From Novosphingobium profundi (GTDB lineage: Bacteria; Pseudomonadota; Alphaproteobacteria; Sphingomonadales; Sphingomonadaceae), in the NCBI RefSeq assembly GCF_018491765.1, contig NZ_JABWCU010000018.1, positions 62,001-126,000 of the forward strand: a DNA stretch of 64,000 nt, in the 5' to 3' direction. Below are positions 1 to 8,696 of this stretch, one piece after another. The position numbers and the translations under genes were made by a program. The notes beneath the pieces are model-generated. The model did no database searches and had not been told where the DNA came from. It saw nothing but the letters and a program-made list of their open reading frames with translations. Each line of letters begins with the position of its first letter. Position 1 is the first letter of the stretch.

Positions 1-24
1 CCGCACCGGACTCGTCCGGTACGG
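1..24. terminator. Hairpin at left edge of window
   Basis: ACCGGAC and GTCCGGT form perfect 7-bp arms around a 2-base loop at 5-20, and CCG/CGG at 1-3 and 22-24 extend the stem past one mismatch. No T-run follows. It may end a gene lying to the left of the window; its role is a guess. Confidence 0.35.
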
Positions 25-192
25 CAGGTCCGTGCGCGCGGCACACAGGGCAGTGAAAAGGCGCAAAGCCCGGGGGAGGGTCGAATTCGCCTATAGCCCA
101 ATCCGACCCTGACCGATCGGGGGCGCATGGCCCAGACCCGGTGTCGCAGCGGGGCGGCACGGGGCCTCCTCGCGAACGCGATGGAGATGCCC

Positions 193-432
193 ATGAAAGA
201 CCCCCGCGACGCAGATGCCTTCGAGCGCGCGCAGCGCGCCAAGCGCGGATCGCCCTTCCTCAACACCGATCAGGCCGCCGCCTATCTCAAGATGTCCTCG
301 CGCCTTCTCAAGCGCCTGCGGCGGCGCGGCGAGGGGCCCGTGTTCCGCCGTCACAGCCGCTTCGTCCAGTACCACATCGATGATCTCGATGCCTGGAGCG
401 AGGCCAACGCGGGCAAGGCGTACCGGTCATGA
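193..432 (+). CDS. Small helix-turn-helix DNA-binding protein
   Basis: A 79-residue protein with an excisionase/MerR-like helix-turn-helix: the segment reading LNTDQAAAYLKMSSRLLKRL is the usual form of HTH_17 proteins, followed by a basic, Arg-rich wing and a short DDLDAW helix. Several ATGs occur in frame (127, 181, 187, 193); 193 is chosen because GGAG sits at 183-186, a normal distance upstream. Its stop overlaps the TraF start in an ATGA arrangement, so it belongs to the transfer operon. It probably regulates transfer or excision genes; the target is unknown. Confidence 0.72.
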   Translation: MKDPRDADAFERAQRAKRGSPFLNTDQAAAYLKMSSRLLKRLRRRGEGPVFRRHSRFVQYHIDDLDAWSEANAGKAYRS

Positions 433-1025
433 GGGGGCTTCGCACCTCGCGCGGCGATGCGCCGCTTCGGGCCGTCGGCGATACCTTGCGTCGGGCCCGG
501 ATGGAAGGCACGCGGCGGCGCAAGGTCCATCGGCGCGTGGGCTTTTTCGCGGCCTCGCTTTGCGGGCTGGTCCTGCTCACCGCGCTCGTTCCGCCGCGCG
601 CACGCCTGGTCTGGAACGCGAGCGCCAGCGTGCCGGTCGGGCTCTACCTTGTCGCACCGGACAGCCCGGTACGCACCGGCGACATGGTCATCGCGCGGCT
701 TCCCGATGCATGGCGCGCATGGGCCGCACGCCGACGCTATCTGCCCGCCAACGTGCCGCTGGTGAAGCGCATTGCGGCCGGGCCCGGGGCGAGGATCTGC
801 GCGCGCGGTACCGCGATCTGGCGCGGCCGCATCGTGCTCACGCTGCGCGAACGGCGCGACGGGCATGGCCGGCCCATGCCCTGGTGGGAGGGGTGCCGGC
901 ACCTGGAAAAGGGCGAGTATTTCCTGCTCATGCCCGAAACGGCTGCGTCCTTCGACGGGCGCTATTTCGGGGTGACGAGGCGGGGCGATATCCTCGGGCG
1001 CGCGAGGCTGCTGTGGGCGCGCTGA
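429..1025 (+). CDS. traF: TraF-type conjugative transfer signal peptidase (S26)
   Basis: A 198-residue membrane peptidase of family S26. A basic N terminus is followed by one membrane segment (about residues 37-55). The catalytic serine lies in S67-V-P-V-G-L-Y, the family SxPxG motif, and the general-base lysine is K113 in LVKRIAAGPG. In conjugative systems TraF trims and cyclises or matures pilin and other transfer proteins at the inner membrane. The start overlaps the previous stop by ATGA; a second in-frame ATG at 501 would give a shorter basic tail. The 3' end overlaps the transglycosylase GTG at 1013, so translation is probably coupled. Confidence 0.88.
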   Translation: MRGLRTSRGDAPLRAVGDTLRRARMEGTRRRKVHRRVGFFAASLCGLVLLTALVPPRARLVWNASASVPVGLYLVAPDSPVRTGDMVIARLPDAWRAWAARRRYLPANVPLVKRIAAGPGARICARGTAIWRGRIVLTLRERRDGHGRPMPWWEGCRHLEKGEYFLLMPETAASFDGRYFGVTRRGDILGRARLLWAR

Positions 1026-1750
1026 AAGTCCTGCCCAGCAGCCTCGCGCTCCTGCTCGCGCTCGTGCCCGTGGAGGCCCGGCCTCGTGGGGCGGCGGTCG
1101 AAAGCGCCGCAACCTGGCAGCGTGAAATCACCGAGGCTGCGACGCGTTTCGAACTGCTCGAAAGCTGGATCCGCAAGGTCATGCAGGCCGAAAGCGGCGG
1201 GCATCGCGCGCGTGATGGGCGCCCGATCCGTAGCCCCAAGGGCGCGATGGGGCTGATGCAGATCATGCCAGCGACCTGGCAAGCTTTGCGCGCCGAACTG
1301 GGGCTCGGGGCCGATCCCGACGATCCGCGCGACAACATTCTCGCCGGTTCCTGGTACCTGAAGACGCTGTACGAACGTTTCGGCTATCCCGGGCTCTTTG
1401 CCGCCTACAACGCAGGGCCGGCGCGCTATCAGGCCTATCTCGAGGGGCGCGCCTTGCCCGCCGAAACGCGTGCCTATCTTGCGGCAATGGGCGTTGAGAC
1501 CGACGGCCCGGCAGGCCGCGAAGGGGAAGCGGCTTCTCCTCTTTTCGTGACATTGGGTGGCAGGGGTCCGGACGGGGATCCTGCTTCGTCGCAAGCCGAG
1601 GGGGCGCCGAACGCGGAGGCATCGCGCGGGGAGAGCGGCGGGCGCGATCCATTGTTTGCCATTCGCAAGGATTCGACGCGCGCGGGTAAGCTGTCCGCGG
1701 TTTGGAGCGGCGAGGAAGAAAGGGCGCTGAATCGGGAGTCTGCGCCATGA
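1013..1750 (+). CDS. Conjugation-associated lytic transglycosylase (SLT domain)
   Basis: A 245-residue soluble lytic transglycosylase. The GTG at 1013 begins a hydrophobic signal peptide (LPSSLALLLALVPVEARP); the gene overlaps traF by 13 bases. The catalytic glutamate is E60 in MQAESGG, and GLMQIMPATW (about residues 81-90) and AAYNAGPARY complete the SLT signature. It would open peptidoglycan locally in the periplasm so that the transfer channel can assemble (the VirB1/TrbN role). Residues beyond about 170 are low in complexity and not part of the catalytic domain. Confidence 0.88.
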   Translation: MGALKVLPSSLALLLALVPVEARPRGAAVESAATWQREITEAATRFELLESWIRKVMQAESGGHRARDGRPIRSPKGAMGLMQIMPATWQALRAELGLGADPDDPRDNILAGSWYLKTLYERFGYPGLFAAYNAGPARYQAYLEGRALPAETRAYLAAMGVETDGPAGREGEAASPLFVTLGGRGPDGDPASSQAEGAPNAEASRGESGGRDPLFAIRKDSTRAGKLSAVWSGEEERALNRESAP

Positions 1751-1814
1751 CGAGAGGGGGGATAACGCATCTGGACAGACCAAGTGTGTCGGACGCCGAC
1801 CGCTCTCTCAAGGC

Positions 1815-1955
1815 CCGCGGGTACCCCCCGATTTGCTGCGCAAATCGGCTCCCCCCGCGTCCGCTTCGCGGCGCCCGCGCTGCGCTGCGGGCGGCCCTGA
1901 CAGACCGCTCGTCGCCCGCCCGCACGGGGTCGTTCCCGATTTTGGGGAACGGTCT
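1815..1955. repeat. Cluster of short hairpins between transfer genes
   Basis: Four inverted repeats lie close together: CCGATTTG/CAAATCGG with a 5-base loop (near 1838-1858), CCGC/GCGG around TTC, CCCGC/GCGGG, and GTTCCC/GGGAAC just upstream of the next ribosome binding site. The stretch contains no gene with normal codon use. It could be a processing or attenuation region, or DNA-binding sites; I cannot tell which. Confidence 0.5.
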
Positions 1956-1970
1956 TGTGAGGAGTGTGTC

Positions 1971-2342
1971 ATGCTGGATTTTACGCCTGCCGTTTCGAAG
2001 AATGCCGATGCCTGGGAGACGCTGGTGCGAGGGCTCGAAGCCGAGTTCGGCCATGGCGCCGGGCTCGGGCTCGCGCAGCGGTTTCTCGATGCCGAGGAGT
2101 GCGACTTTCTCTGGGAGGCGCGCCGCGACGAACGCTGGCTCGGCGGCTGGGAGGGCGAGGAGGAAGGCCGAGATCTCGACCGCATCGCGATCATGGGAAA
2201 GCTTGGCAGAGCTTGGTTCGTGGCGCGGCTCATCGTCGATGGCGATGGCCGGGCCGTCGGGCTCATGGCGCGGCGCGATGTTGGTGGCGAGATGGAGGCA
2301 CATGCCCTGCTTGCCTCCATGGCGGTCCCGTCTCCTGGATGA
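1971..2342 (+). CDS. Hypothetical protein of the transfer module
   Basis: A 123-residue acidic protein (rich in Glu, Asp and Trp) with no signal peptide, membrane segment or motif that I recognise. The ATG at 1971 has GAGGAG about 7 bases upstream; an ORF extension to 1833 would run through the hairpin cluster and is not credible. Its position between the transglycosylase and the relaxase suggests a role in or beside conjugative transfer, but that rests on context only. Confidence 0.6.
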   Translation: MLDFTPAVSKNADAWETLVRGLEAEFGHGAGLGLAQRFLDAEECDFLWEARRDERWLGGWEGEEEGRDLDRIAIMGKLGRAWFVARLIVDGDGRAVGLMARRDVGGEMEAHALLASMAVPSPG

Positions 2343-2587
2343 GGGGAGAGCATCAAGGAGGCGCCGCTCAGGGTGGTGGTGCCTCCTCGATCGAGCCGGA
2401 TGGCAGGGGGGGGGAGGTGGAAAGAGCGAAACAGGCGAGGGAATCTGGAAGCGGCAGGAAGGGCGCGGAGGGCAAGAGAAAAGGGTGTCTCGCGCCACCT
2501 GTAAGCATCTGTCTGCACATCGTTTTTGGGCGAGGCAGGGCGTTTGCTCGCGAGACGGTGGCGAGACAGGGAGAAAGGGGGTGATGT
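2343..2587 (+). other. Purine-rich gap upstream of relaxase; oriT candidate
   Basis: This gap has no convincing gene. It opens with an inverted repeat (GGAGGCGCC at 2357-2365 and GGTGCCTCC at 2378-2386, one G-T mismatch) and continues G/A-rich on the plus strand to the relaxase ribosome binding site. Transfer origins of relaxases of this broad type often lie just upstream of the relaxase gene beside an inverted repeat, but no nic sequence is recognisable with confidence. Confidence 0.25.
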
Positions 2588-4546
2588 GTGGACGGCGAGG
2601 ATGATTTCGAACCGCGTCTCGGGCGCCAGCGCGCGAGCGGTGGGCGCCGGCCAAAGGGCTACGCGAACCGTGTCGCGCAGGCGGCCGGCCTCCATGGACG
2701 CAAGCGTGCGCGTGGAGGCGGCGGGAAGGGAGGCAAGTGGATCGGACGTGGCTCGGGCGCCGGGCGAGTTCTGGCCGGGCGCACGAAGGGCGCCGGGGCG
2801 CATGCCCGCCGGGTCGTCGTGAAGACGAGCCTCGTTCGCCTGCGCGGCAAGGGGCTCGGTGCGGCGCGCGCGCACCTTGCCTATGTCCAGCGCGACGGCG
2901 TGACCCGCGAGGGCGCACCGGGTGAGCTCTATTCGCGCGAAAGTGACCGGGCCGACGGACGCGAATTTCTGGCGCGCGCAGGAGAGGATCGCCACCAGTT
3001 CCGCTTCATCGTCTCGCCCGAGGATGGCGATCAGTATCAGGACCTCAAGCCCTTCGTGCGCAACCTCATGCACCAGATCGAACGCGATCTCGATACGAGG
3101 CTCGACTGGGTGGCCGTCGATCATGCGAACACCGGTCATCCCCACAGCCATATCGTCCTTCGCGGGATCGATGATCGCGGGCGGGATCTCGTCATCGCGC
3201 GCGACTACATTTCGCATGGCATTCGCGAACGCGCTTCGGACATCGTGACGCGCGATCTGGGGCCGCGAAGTGAGCATGAAATCGAGGTGCGCCTTCGCCG
3301 CGAGATCGATCAGGAACGCCTAACCTCGATTGACAGGGGGCTGCTCGGGCGAATGGATGCCAACCGCGAGATCGTAACGCGCGGCTCTGACGCTTTTCGC
3401 CATGGTCTCGAGACGGGCCGCCTGCGTACGCTCGAGCGGATGGACCTGGCGCAGGATCTGGGGGCTGGGCGCTGGCGTCTTGCTGACGATCTGGCGCAGA
3501 CCTTGCGCGAGATGGGGCAGCGCGGCGACATCGTAGCGCTCATGCAGCGCGAGATGAGCCGTGCGAAGGTCCAGCGCGAGGTCCAGATTCACGACCAACA
3601 ACGTGGGCCGCTGGTGGGCCGCGTCCTGACCCGCGGACTTGCCGACGAACATCGCGACCGGCATTTCCTGCTCGTCGACGGAACCGATGGCCGGGGCCAT
3701 TTCGTCGACCTGGGCCAGGGCAGCGGGATCGAGGCGCTGCCGGACCGGGCGATCGTGAGGATAACGGCGCGAACAGGCGGGGCTCTGGACGTTGATCGTA
3801 CAGTGGCCGCGATAGCCGAGCGCTATGATGGGCGTTATTCGCAGACCTTGCACCGGCTTTACGATTCGTCGGCGCGCGACGGCTTCATCGAGGCACATGT
3901 CCGTCGTCTCGAGGCCTTGCGTCGGGGCGGGGTGGATGTTGATCGCGATCGCGACGGGACCTGGCGCATTGCCGGTGAGCACCTCGGGCAAGCAAGGAAA
4001 TTCGAAGAGCGCAAGCTTGCCAAACAGCCTTTCGAGTTCGAAGTCCTGGCGAGAGGGAAGTTTGACAATCTCGCTTTGGCACAGGCTCCGACCTGGCTCG
4101 ATCGTGAATTGGAGAACCCCTCGCATTTGCATGCGCGCGATGCAGGCTTCGGGCGTGAACTTCGCGATGCATTGGCCGCGCGCAGGCAGTGGCTGATTGA
4201 CCAGGATCTCGGCGAAAGCCGCGGGCAGGGTTTTCGGCTCAAGCCAGGGGCGTTGGCTGCGCTGCAAAGGCGCGAATTGCTCGCGGTTGCGGCAGATCTG
4301 TCGAAGGAACTGGGCAAGCCCTTCGCCGAGAGCCGGCCCGGCCACTATGTCGAGGGGACGATCGCCCGCCGTGTAGAGGGCGTTTCGTCCCACTTCGCGC
4401 TCGTCGAGAAGGGGCGTGATTTCACGCTCGTTCCCTGGCGTGAGGTGCTCTCCAAGCACATTGGGAAGGAAGGCGGTGGGATCATGCGTGAGAGTGGCAT
4501 AAGCTGGAGCTTCGGGCGAGGGCGATCAGGGCCGGAAATTTACTGA
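2588..4546 (+). CDS. Relaxase/mobilization nuclease, DUF3363 family
   Basis: A 652-residue relaxase of the VirD2-like/DUF3363 family common on sphingomonad and rhizobial elements. It starts with GTG at 2588 behind a GGAG/AAGGGGG-rich ribosome binding region. The N terminus is very basic. The metal-binding motif is H184-P-H186-S-H188 in HPHSHIVLRG, preceded by the conserved DWVAVDHANTGH. The remaining two thirds corresponds to the DUF3363 region. It would nick oriT, stay bound to the 5' end and pilot the strand into the recipient. It is the last transfer gene in the window; no coupling protein or mating-pair genes are visible. Confidence 0.88.
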   Translation: MDGEDDFEPRLGRQRASGGRRPKGYANRVAQAAGLHGRKRARGGGGKGGKWIGRGSGAGRVLAGRTKGAGAHARRVVVKTSLVRLRGKGLGAARAHLAYVQRDGVTREGAPGELYSRESDRADGREFLARAGEDRHQFRFIVSPEDGDQYQDLKPFVRNLMHQIERDLDTRLDWVAVDHANTGHPHSHIVLRGIDDRGRDLVIARDYISHGIRERASDIVTRDLGPRSEHEIEVRLRREIDQERLTSIDRGLLGRMDANREIVTRGSDAFRHGLETGRLRTLERMDLAQDLGAGRWRLADDLAQTLREMGQRGDIVALMQREMSRAKVQREVQIHDQQRGPLVGRVLTRGLADEHRDRHFLLVDGTDGRGHFVDLGQGSGIEALPDRAIVRITARTGGALDVDRTVAAIAERYDGRYSQTLHRLYDSSARDGFIEAHVRRLEALRRGGVDVDRDRDGTWRIAGEHLGQARKFEERKLAKQPFEFEVLARGKFDNLALAQAPTWLDRELENPSHLHARDAGFGRELRDALAARRQWLIDQDLGESRGQGFRLKPGALAALQRRELLAVAADLSKELGKPFAESRPGHYVEGTIARRVEGVSSHFALVEKGRDFTLVPWREVLSKHIGKEGGGIMRESGISWSFGRGRSGPEIY

Positions 4547-5021
4547 GGTTATCGGGAGACACGATTTACGAGGCCCTGCAGGTATAATTGGTAAAGGCTG
4601 CGTCGATACATCTCCGGGAGGAACAAATGGGACCTAGCCGACAGTCGCGTTTGGAGCAGCCGCCCTTGGTAAGCCGACCTTCGCTCCGAGGCCGCGCTAC
4701 GTCGGCCTGACGGCCAGCTCTGGGACTTTCACGACTGTCGGCTTCAGAGCAGCATTATTGGGATAGCTGACGTTACAAGTTTCCGGCAATAGTGTGGGAT
4801 CGCGTCGCCTAAGCGCGAAATTGAATTGGAAGGCGCGGCTCCTTCGCTACACAGTAGGTAGTATTTGACTTGAATACGCTCCTTTATTGTACGATCCAGA
4901 AGCGAAAAACGCCTGCTTCGCTAGGGTATCGTCAAGGTTATTAAGGGTGAGAAATTGACACTTTACATCGTGCGCACAATGCGCTGGTCCGTCTCCGAGT
5001 TTTGTTTAAGATCGATAAACG
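4547..5021. other. 475-bp gap between transfer module and cargo genes
   Basis: This stretch is mostly non-coding and lower in GC towards the right. It contains a TATAAT at 4583-4588 and a GGGAGG at 4616-4621 ahead of a 27-codon open frame. No transposase, tRNA or clear terminator is seen. It marks the change from transfer genes to metabolic cargo. Confidence 0.5.
4627..4710 (+). CDS. Possible 27-residue small protein
   Basis: An ATG at 4627 follows GGGAGG by 5 bases and opens a 27-codon frame ending at TGA 4708-4710. The product would be Arg/Ser/Pro-rich and soluble. A TATAAT at 4583 could serve as its -10. Nothing else supports it, and chance is a real alternative. Confidence 0.2.
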   Translation: MGPSRQSRLEQPPLVSRPSLRGRATSA

Positions 5022-6413
5022 TCAGGCGCGCATGATGTTGTCACCGGCTTTCGCATTCAGCTTGAAGGCGTCGATCAGACCTAGGACAGACACGAAGGCC
5101 ACGATTTCGAAGGCGATGTGGAATGGCCCCAGCGTGTCGGCATGATCGGTGGGTATGGCCGAGCCTATGCGCCAGGCGAGGGCGCCAAGGGCGATGCCCA
5201 GGCCCATGCTGAGTTGGACTGCGGTGGAGAACAGCGTGTTGGCGTCCGCCATGTGCTCATCCCCGATGTCGGCAAAGGCGATGGTGTTGAGCACCGTGAA
5301 CTGCAGCGATCGTGCCATGCCACCCGCGAACAGGATGGCCTCAATGAGCGCCATCGGCGTCGTCCGGGTGATGAGCGCGCAGGCCCCGATCATCGCCGCA
5401 TTGATGAGGCCATTGACGATGAGGATCCGCCTGCCGCCGAAGCGGCGCATGATCGCCGTGGTCATCGGCTTCATCGTCAGGTTCCCGGCAAAGACCGCCA
5501 TCAGCATCGCGCCGGCGGCAAAGGCGCTGTAGCCCAACGCGATCTGCAGCATCAGCGGGATCAGGAACGGGATGGCGGCGATACCAAGGCGGAACACGCT
5601 TCCGCCCCAGATCGTGACCGCAAAGGTGGGGGTGAAGAGCGCCGAGAGGTCGAACATCGGATTGGGTGTGCGCAGCAGGTGACGCACGCCAAGGCTCGTC
5701 AGGCTTGCTCCCACAAGCAGGGCGGCCAGTGCCATCGCCACGCCCCTGTGGCCGTGCGAAATGGTTTCTGCGGCATACATCAGGGCGAACAGGCCGCCTC
5801 CGGTCAGGAGAAATCCGGGCCAGTCAAAGCCGCGGGAGGATTCGTCGGCCTTGTCCGGCACCAGTTTAAGCGCAATCAGGAAAGCAAGCGTGCCTAAAGG
5901 CACGTTGAGCCAGAAGATCCAGGGCCAGGTTCCGTGCTGCGCGATGAAGCCGCCGACCGGCGGGCCGAGTACAGGTGCGACCAGTGCAGGCCAAGTCAGT
6001 ACGGCAATCGCGCGGACCAGCTCGGTCTTCGGTGTCTCACGCAGGACCGCAAGCCGCCCGACGGGGACCATCATGGCGCCGCCGATGCCCTGGATGATCC
6101 GAGTGATGACGAAGATGGGCAGGGATCCTGCCAGGCCGCAGGCGAGCGAGGCGAGAGTGAAAGTGGCGATGGCCAGGGTAAAGATGCGCCGGGTGCCAAA
6201 GCGTTCTGCCGCCCAACCGCTAATCGGAATGAACACGCCAAGTGTGAGCATGTAGGCCGATACGCCGATATTGAGATCGACCGGCTGGACCGAGAAGCTT
6301 CGCGCCATCGCCGGGATCGCGGGGGTGACCACGGTGGCATCGAGGTTTTCCATGAAGAACGTGCCGGCCACAAGAAGGGAAAGGGCGGATCGCTTCGTCA
6401 AGATCGGGATCAT
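5022..6413 (-). CDS. DHA2-family MFS drug exporter (EmrB/QacA type)
   Basis: A 463-residue inner-membrane carrier of the DHA2 family of major facilitators, expected to expel small toxic compounds by proton antiport. The first helix has the family form with LDATVVTPAIPAMA, helix 4 has ITRIIQGIGGAMMVPVGR, and helix 5 has the antiporter motif C reading VLGPPVGGFIAQHGTWPWIF. The gene is last of three leftward genes with short gaps (39 and 54 bases), so it probably shares a transcript with the reductase and the beta-propeller gene. It may export a substrate or product of that reductase. Confidence 0.85.
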   Translation of the reverse strand: MIPILTKRSALSLLVAGTFFMENLDATVVTPAIPAMARSFSVQPVDLNIGVSAYMLTLGVFIPISGWAAERFGTRRIFTLAIATFTLASLACGLAGSLPIFVITRIIQGIGGAMMVPVGRLAVLRETPKTELVRAIAVLTWPALVAPVLGPPVGGFIAQHGTWPWIFWLNVPLGTLAFLIALKLVPDKADESSRGFDWPGFLLTGGGLFALMYAAETISHGHRGVAMALAALLVGASLTSLGVRHLLRTPNPMFDLSALFTPTFAVTIWGGSVFRLGIAAIPFLIPLMLQIALGYSAFAAGAMLMAVFAGNLTMKPMTTAIMRRFGGRRILIVNGLINAAMIGACALITRTTPMALIEAILFAGGMARSLQFTVLNTIAFADIGDEHMADANTLFSTAVQLSMGLGIALGALAWRIGSAIPTDHADTLGPFHIAFEIVAFVSVLGLIDAFKLNAKAGDNIMRA

Positions 6414-6452
6414 AGTCGGCTCGCGGATAGGTTGGGGAGGTGAGGAAAAGCG

Positions 6453-7514
6453 TCAGGGGATGAGATTGGCCTGACGCATGGCCTCCAGGTGCGCGACAAA
6501 CTCGTCGTCCGTGCGGCGGTCCATCTTTGAAAAGCCAGCCTGGCGGGCTTTGGTCACATCGAAAACCGCGTCGTTTTCCACATGGAAGATGAAGTCTCCG
6601 AAAGCTCCTTTCGCGATCCTATCCACGTCACTTTCGGCAAGTCCTTCGCGCTCTGCCAGGCGCTTCCAGACAGGCGCCATGGCCCCAATCCGTTCCGCGA
6701 GCGAGATCGGCTGCGGTTCACCGACATCGACGCCGAACCACTGGGCAAGACGCGGCCAGATGTGCGACCAGCGGAAAATATCGCCATTCGTGACGTTGAA
6801 CGCGCCGTCTGCGCCGGTCTGTGCCGACCAGAGCGCCGCTGCGCCCAGCACGTGCGCGCTCGTGCAGTTGACGAGCGCGCCGCGATAGGAGACCTCGGTA
6901 CCGGGGAACTGCATGGCCGTGCCGGTTTCCTTGCACAGCGCGCCATAGATGCCGATCAGGTTGCCCAGGTTCATGGCGGAGCCGAGCGAGGAGCCGATGA
7001 TGATGTCCGGGCGCAGGCAGGTCCAGGCAATGCCCTCTGCTTCGAGCGAACGGGCGTAATCCTCGTGCCGGAAATAGAGGTTGGGCGGGAAATGGCGGCT
7101 GTCGTCCTCACGCGCAGGGGTCTTGTAGACACCCAGATGCGCGCCATAGACCTTTCCGCCCTGGATGAAGGTCAGCCGCTCCAGCGAAGCGCCGGACGCA
7201 CGCACCGCGCTGACGATGTTCTCAAGCATGGCGGCGTTGGTATCGGCCTCGACCGCCGGATCGGGATCAGGCTTGAGTGCGGCGTAGAACAGGTGCGAGA
7301 TCTCGCGCAGGCGATCGGACTGGGCCGCAAGGCTTTCGGGCTGGAGGAGGTCGGCGCTGATGTGCGGCGACGGACCGGGACGCTGTGCTGAGCGTCCCAA
7401 CGTGGTGACACGCCAGTCCGCCTCGGCAAAGGCCTTGTGCACGCCGCCGCCAACGGCGCCGCTGGCACCCACGATCAGGACGTGTCCCGGTTGGCGAAGG
7501 GAAGCTTGGGTCAT
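6453..7514 (-). CDS. PRISE-like NAD(P)-dependent enone reductase (extended SDR)
   Basis: A 353-residue extended short-chain dehydrogenase. The nucleotide-binding motif is VGASGAVGGG near residue 15. The sequence continues with features of the PRISE group (progesterone 5-beta-reductase/iridoid synthase-like): a KVYGAHLG tyrosine region, a second conserved Tyr in NLYFRHED, and a late FNVTNGDIFRWSHIW block typical of that group. Family members reduce activated C=C bonds of enones using NADPH in the cytosol. The natural substrate here is unknown. It lies between the exporter and the beta-propeller gene in one leftward operon. Confidence 0.75.
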   Translation of the reverse strand: MTQASLRQPGHVLIVGASGAVGGGVHKAFAEADWRVTTLGRSAQRPGPSPHISADLLQPESLAAQSDRLREISHLFYAALKPDPDPAVEADTNAAMLENIVSAVRASGASLERLTFIQGGKVYGAHLGVYKTPAREDDSRHFPPNLYFRHEDYARSLEAEGIAWTCLRPDIIIGSSLGSAMNLGNLIGIYGALCKETGTAMQFPGTEVSYRGALVNCTSAHVLGAAALWSAQTGADGAFNVTNGDIFRWSHIWPRLAQWFGVDVGEPQPISLAERIGAMAPVWKRLAEREGLAESDVDRIAKGAFGDFIFHVENDAVFDVTKARQAGFSKMDRRTDDEFVAHLEAMRQANLIP

Positions 7515-7568
7515 GGAGCACTCCGAAGTAGCATGCAGGCAATGGTGAAGGGGGAAGTGGCTTGGCGT

Positions 7569-8510
7569 TCAGAAGTAGGCGAGCGTCTCGCAACCCTCGC
7601 CGCAGAGTACGGTCCTGCGCACGGTCAGAGCCTCGAGATCGATCTCGCTCAGCGTTCCATCCTTTTCGTTGGCGACCAGGAGCGTCCTGCCATCGGGATG
7701 GAACGCGCCGTCCATCGGTTTGGTCCCGACGCCAATCGTGGTCTGGCTGTGCGTCGCCGTTGAGATGAGGGTCACGACCGGTTCGTGATCGCCGATCACC
7801 AGCAGCCAGCGGCCGTCCGGGCTGTACCTGACGACCTGTGCAGGCCTTGCATGTCCGGTCAGCCTGATCTGCGCGCCGATCTGCCGCGTTCTCGGGTCGA
7901 TCAGCGTCAGCGACGCAGCCTCGGCATTGCTGACCACGAGGACTGTCTCGTCCGGACATGCATCGATGCCGGCAAGAGCATGGCCCAGGGGCAGGCGATC
8001 CGCAAGTTCGCCGCCCGCGATATCGATGAAAGAGACCGAGGCGTCTTCTTCATTTTCGGTGCAGACCAGACCAAGTCGCGAGAGGACGCAGAGGCGGTGG
8101 CTGTTGCTTGATCGGGTGGCGAAGGTCGAGGTGATCCGCTGTGATTTGGGGTCATAAACCGCGATGCGCGCACTGTTCTCGCAGGCGATGTAGAGCTTGC
8201 CATCGGCGGCGAAGCGCAGGGTGTGCGGGGCTTCGAGCGGGGCAAGGTCGATGTCGGGCGCGCGCGCGAAGGTGGCCAGGTCGATCACGCAGACAAGGTG
8301 ATTGGGATGAGGGTTGTCGCCGTGAATCCCATCGCCATAGGCAGGGACATAGGCGCAGGTCCGGTCAGGTGTGATCGCCAGTTCATGAGGCAGGTCGGGC
8401 AAGTCAGAAATCCTGCCGCGCATTTCGAGCGTGACGGGATCAAGCCGGAGGACTGCATCTCCTTGCTTGTCGACGGCGATAAGGCCCTTTGGTTGCCAAT
8501 TCTGGCCCAT
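7569..8510 (-). CDS. YncE-like seven-bladed beta-propeller protein
   Basis: A 313-residue beta-propeller of the YncE/cytochrome-cd1-like repeat type, with repeated blocks such as SPDGRWLLVIGD, HPDGRTLLVANE and CPDETVLVVSN. No signal peptide is visible from the ATG at 8510, which is odd because most relatives are periplasmic. Function cannot be assigned; such propellers bind ligands or partners or act as lactonases. It is first in the leftward operon, 186 bases from the divergent LysR start. Confidence 0.65.
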   Translation of the reverse strand: MGQNWQPKGLIAVDKQGDAVLRLDPVTLEMRGRISDLPDLPHELAITPDRTCAYVPAYGDGIHGDNPHPNHLVCVIDLATFARAPDIDLAPLEAPHTLRFAADGKLYIACENSARIAVYDPKSQRITSTFATRSSNSHRLCVLSRLGLVCTENEEDASVSFIDIAGGELADRLPLGHALAGIDACPDETVLVVSNAEAASLTLIDPRTRQIGAQIRLTGHARPAQVVRYSPDGRWLLVIGDHEPVVTLISTATHSQTTIGVGTKPMDGAFHPDGRTLLVANEKDGTLSEIDLEALTVRRTVLCGEGCETLAYF

Positions 8511-8696
8511 TTGAAAAGAATTCCTGCAGTTTCTGTGTCGAACCTTGCTCGTTGGAGCAGGGCCTTGCAGGAGATGTAACGGCTTGCCTTGGCCAAAGAA
8601 TGTTTCCTAATGGGCAAGGCTGTCATGGCGGCGCTGGTCCCGCGGCCGATGCCGTCGTGATGACCGCCATGGTGCCGCGTTCAAGGAGTGCTCCGC

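Noticed and set aside
1263..2918. Long minus-strand frame opposite the transfer genes
   Set aside because: No family features; the plus strand carries the transglycosylase, an unknown gene and the relaxase with proper signals.
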